This document shows positions 1-6,482 of a stretch of DNA of 8,730 bases, piece by piece. Below the pieces are notes generated by a model. It was not told the origin of the DNA and did no database searches. It saw only the letters and a list, made by a program, of their open reading frames with translations. The position numbers were made by a program, and so were the translations under genes. The DNA lies in the NCBI GenBank assembly GCA_030611395.1, contig JAUWPX010000041.1, positions 1-8,730 on the forward strand, written 5' to 3'. The DNA is from Bacteroidota bacterium (GTDB lineage Bacteria > Bacteroidota > Bacteroidia > Bacteroidales > VadinHA17). Position 1 is the stretch's first letter; each line of letters opens with the position of its first letter.

Positions 1-1
1 T

Positions 2-160
2 GAAGATGAAATTTCCGAGAATTCCTGGGTAATTGCAGAATTGGAGCCTGATTATATTATGCGTGACCCTGATGAGAATATCTGGAAGGAGATATTGCAA
101 AAATTAGGCAAAAAATACAGAATGTGGGCAGATTTTCCCGAGAATCCAGGGATGAACTAG
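2..160 (+). CDS. C-terminal fragment of an unidentified protein (partial at window start)
   Basis: An open frame enters from the left edge and gives 52 residues before a TAG stop at 158-160. Its start lies outside the window. The visible tail is soluble-looking, rich in acidic and aromatic residues (ELEPDYIMRD, KKYRMWADFPENPG), with no membrane segment. The 'xPDYI' and 'KYRxxxxFPENP' phrases faintly recall the C-terminal ends of large membrane glycosyltransferases of the GT39/ArnT kind, but that is only an impression and the gene is not identified. Support for it being coding: the frame stays open from the edge, the residue composition is natural, and it stops exactly where the opposing gene stops. 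The two stop codons overlap in the palindrome CTAG (157-160), leaving no room for a conventional terminator. Confidence 0.55.
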   Translation, partial: EDEISENSWVIAELEPDYIMRDPDENIWKEILQKLGKKYRMWADFPENPGMN

Positions 161-663
161 GGGAAGAGTGATAGTACTTCAAGCAGATTTTGATTTGGTT
201 TTATTTTGATACATGATAAACCAACTTGTTTTCCGGCATCAATATCTTTCTTATTATCACCTATCATATATGATTTTGTTGGATCAATATTGAAACGTGC
301 CAGGGCTTTTTCAATAAGTAAAGGTTCAGGTTTTCTGCATAGACATTTTTCAACATCAGAGTGATGTGGACAATAATAAAACTCTTTAATACATATTCCT
401 TCAATTTCAAATTGCTTTTTTAGCTCACTATGGATTTTTTCAACATCTTCTTTGGTGTAAATTTGTTTGGCAATTCCCCCTTGGTTTGATATTACAACCA
501 GTAAAAATCCCATATCAGTGAATCTTTTCAGGGCATCAATAACTCCGGTATTTATTATTATATCATCTGTTTTATAGATATAATACCGTCCTGTATCATT
601 TAGCAGAACCCCATCACGGTCAAGAAATATGGCTTTTGCGTCTCTGCGGTTTATCTTTTTCAT
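157..663 (-). CDS. HAD-superfamily phosphatase, GmhB/HisB-N type with zinc loop
   Basis: A 168-residue HAD subclass IIIA phosphatase. All family motifs are intact: motif I FLDRDGV with nucleophile D15 and acid/base D17; motif II SNQGG at 59-63; the zinc loop C98-x-H100 ... C107-x-C109; motif III RKP with K111; and motif IV GDNKKD at 135-140 for magnesium. The zinc loop places it with D-glycero-D-manno-heptose-1,7-bisphosphate 7-phosphatase (GmhB) and the histidinol-phosphatase domain of HisB. Length fits a stand-alone GmhB-like enzyme. No heptose or histidine gene is nearby, so the substrate is open; GmhB activity for LPS-core heptose is the first guess. The ATG start is 3 bp after the rhomboid stop, implying co-translation. 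The stop overlaps that of the converging plus-strand gene. Confidence 0.92.
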   Translation of the reverse strand: MKKINRRDAKAIFLDRDGVLLNDTGRYYIYKTDDIIINTGVIDALKRFTDMGFLLVVISNQGGIAKQIYTKEDVEKIHSELKKQFEIEGICIKEFYYCPHHSDVEKCLCRKPEPLLIEKALARFNIDPTKSYMIGDNKKDIDAGKQVGLSCIKIKPNQNLLEVLSLFP

Positions 664-666
664 GAT

Positions 667-1278
667 TCACATACCTAATTGCTGAAAAAACAGTTTAATT
701 AATCCCGGGTCAATAAAAATTGGAAAAACAAAACCAAATATTGCTCCAAGAAGATGGGCGTCATGGTTTATATTGTCTTTACTTCTTTTGCTCATATACT
801 GTGAATATACCAGGTACAAAACACCTGCAATAATTCCGGGAAGGGGTATAAAATATAGAAACAATTTGTTGAGTGGTGCGAAGAAAATACTGGTGAAAAC
901 TATAGCAGACACCGCACCTGAAGCTCCTACTGAATTATACCACTTGTTTTCTTTGTGTTTAAAAAGTGTTGTGGTTGTGGCGAATAAAATACCTCCAATA
1001 TATAATATCAAAAAACTTATATTAGGATTATTAAGCAATCCGGCTATTGCCAGTTGTTTAAAATAATGTTCAACTGTAGTGCCAAATGAAAATAACACGA
1101 TCATATTAATGATTAAATGCATCCAGTCGGCATGTAAGAAAGCATGTGTAAAAAGGCGATAGTATTCTTTTTTGTGATATACCCGGTAAGGGTTAAATTG
1201 TATCTTTAACATAAGATCAGGGCGACCAAAAGATATGATAGTAATAAGTGATGTGATAATAATTATTCCTATTGTCAT
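667..1278 (-). CDS. Rhomboid-family intramembrane serine protease
   Basis: A 203-residue polytopic membrane protein with a catalytically complete rhomboid core. The catalytic dyad is S120 in GASGAVSA (118-125) and H175 in HDAHLLGAIFG. H54 and N58 in the HADWMHLIINM segment match the oxyanion-hole His and Asn of E. coli GlpG. R41 in the YYRLFTH stretch fits the conserved start of loop L1. About six hydrophobic segments are visible (near 2-17, 52-70, 85-104, 117-134, 139-160, 173-198), the minimal six-helix form without an extra cytoplasmic domain. It would cleave transmembrane substrates inside the inner membrane; the substrate is unknown. The first ATG is preferred because the hydrophobic N-terminus followed by a FNPYRVYHKKEYYRLFTH stretch matches related short Bacteroidota rhomboids from memory. 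The region just upstream of the ATG is a pyrimidine-rich heptamer array rather than a normal ribosome site. Confidence 0.93.
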   Translation of the reverse strand: MTIGIIIITSLITIISFGRPDLMLKIQFNPYRVYHKKEYYRLFTHAFLHADWMHLIINMIVLFSFGTTVEHYFKQLAIAGLLNNPNISFLILYIGGILFATTTTLFKHKENKWYNSVGASGAVSAIVFTSIFFAPLNKLFLYFIPLPGIIAGVLYLVYSQYMSKRSKDNINHDAHLLGAIFGFVFPIFIDPGLIKLFFQQLGM

Positions 1279-1280
1279 TG

Positions 1281-1315
1281 AGTTAAAAGTTGAAAGTTAT
1301 AAAGTAAAAAGTTGA
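1281..1315 (+). repeat. Degenerate heptamer array upstream of the rhomboid start
   Basis: Five 7-bp units in continuous register, read on the plus strand: AGTTAAA, AGTTGAA, AGTTATA, then AAGTAAA and AAGTTGA. The array begins 2 bp from the rhomboid start codon (1278), so it supplies the whole leader around the ribosome site. The same heptamers recur in the spacer at 4354-4525: AGTTATA in the same orientation at 4389-4395, and TCAACTT, the reverse complement of AAGTTGA, at 4498-4525. Seen directly; function unknown. Confidence 0.7.
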
Positions 1316-1347
1316 AAACATAATATGCTGATAATATATCCAGGTGA

Positions 1348-1382
1348 AAGTTTATTTGGTGATTTGTGGATAAGTTTATTTG
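1348..1382. repeat. Two 11-bp direct repeats next to a consensus DnaA box
   Basis: AAGTTTATTTG occurs at 1348-1358 and again at 1372-1382, 24 bp apart start to start. Between them, overlapping the second copy by two bases, is TGTGGATAA at 1365-1373. Its complement TTATCCACA is the exact high-affinity DnaA-box sequence of the E. coli type. An inverted 8-bp piece (ATAAACTT) follows at 1422-1429. The spacer lies directly downstream of holA. DnaA binding is inferred from the motif alone; a single box does not make an origin. Confidence 0.4.
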
Positions 1383-1434
1383 TAAGATTATGTAATGATA
1401 AACATATTAACTCCTAAACTTATAAACTTTTTAT

Positions 1435-2436
1435 TTAATGTAATATTTTAAAGGTCAATTCTTTAAGCAGGTTGCCGGCGTTAATACCGGTGTTGCCCCA
1501 GCCTTTTGATTTCAAATCATATTCTCTCAGCAATGAGATTATTTCAACAAGTTTCTGTGATCTGTAATTGGCAGCTGCTTTCTTATATTCATTTACAAAA
1601 AACGGATGAATTTTTAGTTCAGAGGCTATTGTTGCTGACGATTTGTTTTTCATGGAATGGTAGGCCAGAACCTTACTGAAAAAGAAATGCAGGGATGAAA
1701 TAGTAAGTGTGATTGGGTTGTTTTTCGGGTTTGCTGCAAAATAGTTAACAATACGATTTGCTTTAAGAATGTCTTTAACGGATAAAGCATTTGTCAGTTC
1801 AAAATTATTGAAATCTTTACTTATTCCAATATTTTCTTCAATAGTCTCAAGATCAATTTTTCTTATATCCGGTGAAAGTGTAATAAATATTTTTTCCAGT
1901 TCACCGGTTATCTTACTGAGATCAGATCCAAGATATTCAGTTAGCAATAATGAAGCTTCTGGTGTAATATCATAATTTCGTTCCTTCAGATAATTGATTA
2001 TCCATTCAGGTATTTTATTGTCGTACAGCTTTGTAGATTCGTATGTAAAATCTTTTTTCTTTAGTGCATTATACAATTTTCTTCTTTTATCAACTTTTTT
2101 ATGTTTGTATGCAATAACAAGCAGGGTTGATTTAAGCGGTTTTTCCACGTAATATATTAAATCTTCAAGTTTATCCAGATATTGAGCTTCCTTAACAACA
2201 ATAACCTGATTATTTGCCATCATAGGGAATCTTTTAGCTGCATTTATTACTGTTGGAATATTGGTATCGCGGCCATAAAAGATAGTCTGGTTAAATGATT
2301 TTTCTGATTCTGAGAGTACATTTTTTATAATATAATCCGTTATTTTATCTATGTAGTACGGTTCTTCTCCATGGAGGAAATATATGGGTTTAAAGTTCTT
2401 GTTCTCCAGATCATTAATGATTTGGTTATAAGTCAT
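1435..2436 (-). CDS. holA: DNA polymerase III subunit delta (clamp-loader wrench)
   Basis: A 333-residue HolA. Delta is the clamp-loader subunit that opens the beta sliding clamp so it can be placed on primed DNA. The N-terminal AAA+-like domain starts with PIYFLHGEEPYYID (17-30), where the ATP-binding P-loop of true AAA+ proteins is degenerate, as is usual for delta. The strand MANNQVIVVKEAQYL (73-87) and the LLVIAYKHKKVDKRRKL stretch (105-121) follow. The lid domain holds YLGSDLSKITGELEKI (168-183), a HolA hallmark. The helical collar spans about 213-333 and ends in a DLKSKGWGN ... LLKELTFKIL tail typical of the Bacteroidota form. Length is normal. The ATG lies 3 bp after the amn stop, so the two are probably translated from one message. 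Confidence 0.93.
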   Translation of the reverse strand: MTYNQIINDLENKNFKPIYFLHGEEPYYIDKITDYIIKNVLSESEKSFNQTIFYGRDTNIPTVINAAKRFPMMANNQVIVVKEAQYLDKLEDLIYYVEKPLKSTLLVIAYKHKKVDKRRKLYNALKKKDFTYESTKLYDNKIPEWIINYLKERNYDITPEASLLLTEYLGSDLSKITGELEKIFITLSPDIRKIDLETIEENIGISKDFNNFELTNALSVKDILKANRIVNYFAANPKNNPITLTISSLHFFFSKVLAYHSMKNKSSATIASELKIHPFFVNEYKKAAANYRSQKLVEIISLLREYDLKSKGWGNTGINAGNLLKELTFKILH

Positions 2437-2439
2437 TTG

Positions 2440-3210
2440 TTAAAATTTAAGATGTTTTACGGAAGAACTGTTATTGATCAATTCCAGCAATGAATCTATT
2501 CCGATTTGCAAGTGTTCTTCCACGAAACTATATGTTACTTTTTTATCACTTTTTGTTGTTTTAATTCCGGTTGAAATCATTGGTTGGTCTGATACTAACA
2601 GAAGTGCACCTGATGGAATACCATTGACGAATCCTACGGTAAAAATAGTTGCAGATTCCATATCAATTGCCATAGCTTTGGTTTTTCGCAGGTATTTCTT
2701 AAACCTTTCATCATATTCCCATACCCGGCGGTTGGTTGTATAAACAGTACCGGTCCAGTAATCACGGCCATGATCCCGTATTGCAGAAGAAACTGCTCTT
2801 TGCAGGTTGAAAGCAGGTAGTGCAGGGACTTCGGGAGGTAAATAATCGTTAGAAGTGACATCGCTTCTAATAGCTGCAATAGGGAGTATCAGGTCGCCAA
2901 GTTTGTTCTTCCTTTTCAGTCCTCCGCATTTTCCAAGAAAAAGAACAGCTTTTGGGTGAATTGCACTTAACAGATCCATTATAGTGGCAGCATTAGCACT
3001 TCCCATTCCAAAGTCAATGATTGTAATACCCCTGGCAGTTGCATTTGGCATGTTTTTTTTCATCCCTTTTATCGGCACATTACACCATTGGGCAAATAAT
3101 TCAACATAGTATGAAAAATTTGTTAGCAATATATACTTGCCAAAACTATCGAGATCAATACCGGTATATCTGGGTAACCAGTTTTCAACTATTTCTTTTT
3201 TTGTCTTCAT
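2440..3210 (-). CDS. amn: AMP nucleosidase, short Bacteroidota form
   Basis: A 256-residue enzyme of the nucleoside phosphorylase fold. It hydrolyses AMP to adenine and ribose 5-phosphate in purine balance and salvage. Visible signatures: IDFGMGSANAATIMDLL (65-81), VLFLGKCGGL (89-98) for phosphate and ribose contacts, TSNDYLPPEVPALPAF (119-134), MAIDMESATIF (180-190) for the ribose-binding Met-Glu, and LLVSDQPM (204-211) with the catalytic Asp208. The long E. coli Amn carries an extra regulatory N-terminal domain of roughly 180 residues; this form lacks it, as is standard for Bacteroidota. The start MKTKKEIVENWLPRYTG and end VKHLKF match close relatives from memory, so it looks full length. 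It leads the amn-holA pair and diverges from the HsdR-N-like gene across 76 bp. Confidence 0.96.
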   Translation of the reverse strand: MKTKKEIVENWLPRYTGIDLDSFGKYILLTNFSYYVELFAQWCNVPIKGMKKNMPNATARGITIIDFGMGSANAATIMDLLSAIHPKAVLFLGKCGGLKRKNKLGDLILPIAAIRSDVTSNDYLPPEVPALPAFNLQRAVSSAIRDHGRDYWTGTVYTTNRRVWEYDERFKKYLRKTKAMAIDMESATIFTVGFVNGIPSGALLLVSDQPMISTGIKTTKSDKKVTYSFVEEHLQIGIDSLLELINNSSSVKHLKF

Positions 3211-3233
3211 TACATATTCTAAATTATTAAGCC

Positions 3234-3259
3234 TTTGTAAAAAGAATAAGTTATTTTTG
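3234..3259 (+). promoter_or_regulatory. Candidate Bacteroidota promoter for the HsdR-N-like gene
   Basis: TATTTTTG at 3252-3259 fits the Bacteroidota -7 consensus TAnnTTTG exactly. A TTTG at 3234-3237 could be the -33 element, but its spacing of 14 bp is shorter than the usual 17-23. Transcription would start near 3265, giving a leader of about 20 nt. Motif match only. Confidence 0.35.
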
Positions 3260-3286
3260 CGAAGATAGTAAAAACATGTAGAAAAT

Positions 3287-3739
3287 TTGGAGAATCTAAG
3301 CTTACCGGCATATGATTTCAGGTATACTGAAAGGGAAAATAAAAAGTATATTTTCGATATAATAAGAAAGAAATATGTTTTGTTAACACCGGAAGAGTGG
3401 GTAAGGCAAAACTTTATACGTTACCTGATAGAAGAAAAAGGCTACATTCAATCGTTGGTACGGGTTGAAATGTTTTTTAAGTTGAACCGGCTGTCAAAAA
3501 GAGCTGATATTGCATTATTTAACAGGAACGGGCAACCAAAAGTACTTGTTGAATGCAAATCTCCCAAAGTAAAGATCAGACAGGTTGTTTTTGAACAGGT
3601 AGCAAGATATAATTTAAGTTTTGGAGTTGACTATTTAATAGTGACTAACGGACTGGAACATTTTTGTTGCAAGATGGATTATAAGCAAAAAACCTATTCT
3701 TTTCTGAAAGAAATACCCGGTTTTGAGGAAATGGAGTGA
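3287..3739 (+). CDS. Stand-alone HsdR N-terminal-like domain protein (PD-(D/E)XK fold)
   Basis: A 150-residue protein matching the Bacteroidota family usually named 'type I restriction enzyme HsdR N-terminal domain-containing protein'. A PD-(D/E)XK core is visible: D74 in KRADIALF, E89-C90-K91 at the end of KVLVECK, and Q104 in the FEQVARYN helix; YLIVTNG (116-122) supplies the next strand. The helicase/translocase part of real HsdR is absent, and there is no hsdM or hsdS nearby, so this is not a restriction system; nuclease activity is possible but unproven. The start is TTG. The next in-frame upstream stop is at 3269-3271 with no ATG or GTG between, and relatives begin with the same short MxxLxLPxYxF lead, so TTG is well supported. 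It diverges from amn-holA and converges on the GNAT gene. Confidence 0.88.
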   Translation: MENLSLPAYDFRYTERENKKYIFDIIRKKYVLLTPEEWVRQNFIRYLIEEKGYIQSLVRVEMFFKLNRLSKRADIALFNRNGQPKVLVECKSPKVKIRQVVFEQVARYNLSFGVDYLIVTNGLEHFCCKMDYKQKTYSFLKEIPGFEEME

Positions 3740-3754
3740 TGGGAAGAAATTTTG

Positions 3755-3769
3755 CCAACTGCCGGTTGG
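3755..3769. terminator. Weak hairpin between converging genes
   Basis: CCAAC at 3755-3759 pairs with GTTGG at 3765-3769 around a 5-nt loop. It lies in the 39-bp gap between the stops of the HsdR-N-like and GNAT genes, where a shared two-way terminator would be expected. The stem is only 5 bp and no T-tract follows on either strand, so it may be chance. Confidence 0.2.
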
Positions 3770-3778
3770 GGATTGTTC

Positions 3779-4321
3779 CTATATATTATTGATTAGTTGA
3801 AGGAAGTATTCGTTTTTTCTTCCCGCGGGTGTTTTATTCCACTCTTTTTTCTCTCCTGTAATTTTGAATCCGTGTTTTTCGAAAAGCGTAAGACTTGCGG
3901 TATTTTCTACATTTACATTAGCAAATAATTGATGTAGTTTCAAGATTTCAAAAGAGTAGTTGATCAGGGTCTCGAGAGCTTCAGATGCATAACCCATTTG
4001 CCTGAGTTCCTTATTCATTATAAGTATACCAACACCTGCTCTCTCATGAAAAGGGTTATAATCAAAGAGATCAATTGTTCCTATAGACTGCTCAATTATT
4101 TTAATATGCAGATCGATCATAAACCGCTGTTGCTTTGTTTCATAGATGTCTTTATGAGAATTCTCAATGAATTGTCTGAGAATATACTTTGAAAAAGGCG
4201 AAGTGGTATTGCCTGCCTGCCAGACAGAAGTATCATTTTCCCATTGGTAGAGTAATTCAAGATCTTCCGGCTCAGGAGCTCTGAGGGATATATTTTTATT
4301 CTGTAAGTAGTTTTTATCCAA
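3779..4321 (-). CDS. GNAT-family N-acetyltransferase (RimL/SpeG-like)
   Basis: A 180-residue acetyl-CoA-dependent acetyltransferase of the Acetyltransf_3 group. The N-terminal half has ISLRAPEPEDLELLYQWEND (11-30), the usual opening of RimJ/RimL/SpeG-like proteins. The acetyl-CoA pyrophosphate loop is R107-Q-M-G-Y-A112 in LRQMGYASEAL. The following helix, the NVENTASLTLFEKHGF segment (137-152) and the strand ending FLQLINN complete the fold. Possible acceptors are protein N-termini, polyamines or an antibiotic; the sequence does not decide. The start codon is TTG. No ATG or GTG precedes it before the in-frame stop at 4340-4342, the next Met is residue 68, and related proteins start at the same distance from SLRAPE. 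No Shine-Dalgarno sequence is visible. It stands alone, with heptamer arrays upstream. Confidence 0.92.
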   Translation of the reverse strand: MDKNYLQNKNISLRAPEPEDLELLYQWENDTSVWQAGNTTSPFSKYILRQFIENSHKDIYETKQQRFMIDLHIKIIEQSIGTIDLFDYNPFHERAGVGILIMNKELRQMGYASEALETLINYSFEILKLHQLFANVNVENTASLTLFEKHGFKITGEKKEWNKTPAGRKNEYFLQLINNI

Positions 4322-4353
4322 TTGTCGGTAGATTTTATTTACGTTTAGGTGTG

Positions 4354-4402
4354 CGTTAGAAGTTATTTGTTATACGTTAAACGTAATAAGTTATATGTTT
4401 AG
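4354..4402 (+). repeat. Seven-unit degenerate heptamer array, consensus NGTTATA
   Basis: Seven 7-bp units run without a break in register. The consensus is NGTTATA; exact or near copies are TGTTATA (4368-4374), AGTTATA (4389-4395), CGTTAAA (4375-4381) and CGTTAGA (4354-4360). The array ends 32 bp upstream of the GNAT start, on the same side as the array next to the rhomboid gene. Seen directly; role unknown. Confidence 0.7.
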
Positions 4403-4427
4403 TTTTTACAATGTGTATAGTGAAGTC

Positions 4428-4525
4428 TTTGCTCTATGCCTCAAGCACCCAGTAACCTGCAAACTTTCTAACCTCTTCATTCTTCTCTCTTTGACTTTCA
4501 ACTTTCGACTTTCAACTTTCAACTT
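4428..4525 (+). repeat. Mosaic heptamer spacer ending in a five-unit TCAACTT array
   Basis: A 98-bp stretch divides into 14 successive heptamers, many resembling a neighbour: TTTGCTC and TATGCCT (4428-4441), CCAGTAA and CCTGCAA (4449-4462), ACTTTCT and AACCTCT (4463-4476), TCATTCT and TCTCTCT (4477-4490). It ends in five TCAACTT-type units at 4491-4525, with variants TTGACTT and TCGACTT. The final unit lies 3 bp from the stop of the SPOR-propeller gene, so the array would form the 3' end of that message, read there as AAGTTGA. The last five units are certain; the mosaic part is a looser reading. Confidence 0.65.
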
Positions 4526-4528
4526 CTT

Positions 4529-6460
4529 TTATTCCCCGATTGCTTGCTGGTAAACTTTCTTAATAAATATTTGATCAGGATATCCCATATTTATTATTTC
4601 CGTTCTATGTTGTTCAGCCTCTTCAATAGTTGCCAGTCTGCCTGTAGTATAACGATAAAACAGGTCTTTTCCGAAAAGAACTTTCACATCATCAATTCCC
4701 ATAAAAAAGGAAACATCAACAGGGTTATAAAGTGCCATAAGTTGCACGGTAAAGTATAGGATATCTCTGTTGTCTGCATCAGTATCATTAATATCTTTTG
4801 TTTCAACATCTGTAATAAGTAATGAAGAGTCAATTGATTCGACTACAGTTACTTTTGAGAAGTCTATGACAAATACAGGTTTCTTTTCAACAAACGTAGT
4901 ATCAGGTTCCAGTCTGACATTTATATTTATTACAGACTGCGGACTATCCTCATCAAGAGTGAGTTTTTTCGTTTGTTTGGAGTATCCTTTCCCTTCATAA
5001 ATAAGTTCATAATTTCCTATACCCGTAACAAAATTGTACAAACCGGTAGATTTATTCGGGTAACCTAAGTCAATAGTATCGTTACTGATGGTATTAATAA
5101 GACTGATTGGGAAATTCTCATTAAACAAAATTGCAGGATCCGGTACACTTATTATTCCTCTAATTTCAAAAACAAGTTCAATTTTCTTTGAGAAAAGATT
5201 TATTTTGAATATTTCTTTCTCTTTATAACCTGTAAGCATTGAATAATAAGCAGTTGTTCCATCTCCAAGGGGCTGGAAGAATAGATCATCATCGGTGGTA
5301 TTAATTGGGTAGCCGATATTTTCAGGTTTTTGCCAGGTGTTATTCTTCTTTTTTACCTTAAATATATCGTATCCTCCCATGGTGTAATGGCCTTCGGAGC
5401 TGAAAAACAGGATAGAATCATTATTGGTTAGGAAAGGAGTGTCTTCATTGAAAGGCGTATTTATGGAAGTCCCAAGATTAGTAGCAGGGCCCCATATCCC
5501 ATCAGATTGTAATTCAGATAGATATATATCCGATCCTCCTTCTCCTCCATCCCGGTTGCTGGTAAAGAATAACATATTTCCATCTTTACTGACACTTGCA
5601 TGTGACTCGTAATATTTTGTATTGATGTTATTGTTAAGCTTCATTATCTTGTTCCAGATACCATCGGAATAATTACTTACATATATATTTCCAACAAAGT
5701 CATCCAGTTTATAAATGAATAATTGTGTGCCATCATAATTCAGAGAGGAAGATGATATATCTCTTTGATTTGAGAGCTGACTGGTTATTTCGGATGGAGG
5801 GCTCCACTTACCACCAACTTTCTGTGACATATAAATAGAATTTTCTTCTCCCATTTCACATGTATAAACCATAGTATTTCCATCTCCTGAAACAGCCGGT
5901 CTGTGATTAATAGCAACAATATTTATTTTTCCCCCGAGGGTTTTCTTAGTAAAATCCAGTGGGGTTTCCATTAATTTTTTTGCATTCTTACATGCCATAA
6001 TCTCCTGATCAACAAAAGCGGAGTTAATCATTCCATTGCCACCGGATAACAGTTCCTTGAATTTTGCATATGTTAAAATGGCCTTATCAAGATCATTATT
6101 TATACGGAATGCATTACCAAGAGAAAAATAGGCATCTAATGGCGCCCTGTTTTCATTGAACCGTGTTGTTTTTGCTTCATATTCAGCATTTGCTGTAGCG
6201 CCTTGAAGAAAAGGAATGGCTTTTGTTTTTTCATGAGGGATATGGAGATAACAATTACCAATCTTATATTGAATATTGGCATTTTCAGGCATCATCTGGT
6301 TTAATACCATATATATCTCATTAGCCTTTTCATATTCACCATATAGAAAGTGAGATTCAGCTTTAGTAAAGAACTCTTTCAGCTCGGACTTACTCTGGGC
6401 AAGTGACACGGACATGCTAAACCAGATGAAAATAACAAATATGTATAATAATTTTTTCAT
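4529..6460 (-). CDS. Secreted TPR / PD40 beta-propeller / CRD protein with C-terminal SPOR domain
   Basis: A 643-residue envelope protein. Residues 1-21 are a signal peptide (MKKLLYIFVIF ... SLA, then Q22, no lipobox Cys). TPR-like helices fill about 25-165 (FFTKAESHFLYGEYEKANEIY; ALDAY-like second repeat near 107-137 ending in DKAILTYAKFKEL). A propeller spans about 180-425 with PD40 blades such as SKDGNMLFFTSNRDGGEGG (291-309) and LFFSSEGHYTMGGYDIF (351-367). A CRD-like beta domain follows (430-518), then an acidic linker and a SPOR-type domain (568-637: FTVQLMALYNPVD ... FYRYTTGRLATIEEAE ... GYPDQIFIKKVY). SPOR domains bind peptidoglycan glycan strands, so the protein is probably periplasmic and wall-bound. 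It is the third gene of a related trio; a full TPR-propeller-CRD unit with OmpA instead of SPOR would be PorE-like. No catalytic site is evident. Confidence 0.93.
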   Translation of the reverse strand: MKKLLYIFVIFIWFSMSVSLAQSKSELKEFFTKAESHFLYGEYEKANEIYMVLNQMMPENANIQYKIGNCYLHIPHEKTKAIPFLQGATANAEYEAKTTRFNENRAPLDAYFSLGNAFRINNDLDKAILTYAKFKELLSGGNGMINSAFVDQEIMACKNAKKLMETPLDFTKKTLGGKINIVAINHRPAVSGDGNTMVYTCEMGEENSIYMSQKVGGKWSPPSEITSQLSNQRDISSSSLNYDGTQLFIYKLDDFVGNIYVSNYSDGIWNKIMKLNNNINTKYYESHASVSKDGNMLFFTSNRDGGEGGSDIYLSELQSDGIWGPATNLGTSINTPFNEDTPFLTNNDSILFFSSEGHYTMGGYDIFKVKKKNNTWQKPENIGYPINTTDDDLFFQPLGDGTTAYYSMLTGYKEKEIFKINLFSKKIELVFEIRGIISVPDPAILFNENFPISLINTISNDTIDLGYPNKSTGLYNFVTGIGNYELIYEGKGYSKQTKKLTLDEDSPQSVININVRLEPDTTFVEKKPVFVIDFSKVTVVESIDSSLLITDVETKDINDTDADNRDILYFTVQLMALYNPVDVSFFMGIDDVKVLFGKDLFYRYTTGRLATIEEAEQHRTEIINMGYPDQIFIKKVYQQAIGE

Positions 6461-6482
6461 ACCTGAATAATCTAAATATAAA

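Noticed and set aside
773..1066. Plus-strand open frame of 97 codons
   Set aside because: It lies wholly antisense inside the rhomboid gene, has no family features, and is explained by low stop density opposite a membrane protein.
1279..1434. Chromosomal replication origin
   Set aside because: There is one DnaA box only, no box cluster, and no clear unwinding element beyond general AT richness.
2474..3230. Open frames on both strands overlapping amn (2474-2743, 2634-2879, 3039-3230)
   Set aside because: All are shadows of the strongly recognisable AMP nucleosidase frame and show no domain signature.
3287..3739. Type I restriction-modification system
   Set aside because: Only the small N-terminal-like domain is present, with no helicase, methylase or specificity gene around it.
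4354..4525. CRISPR array
   Set aside because: Units are 7 bp, contiguous and degenerate. There are no spacers of 25-40 bp and no cas genes.
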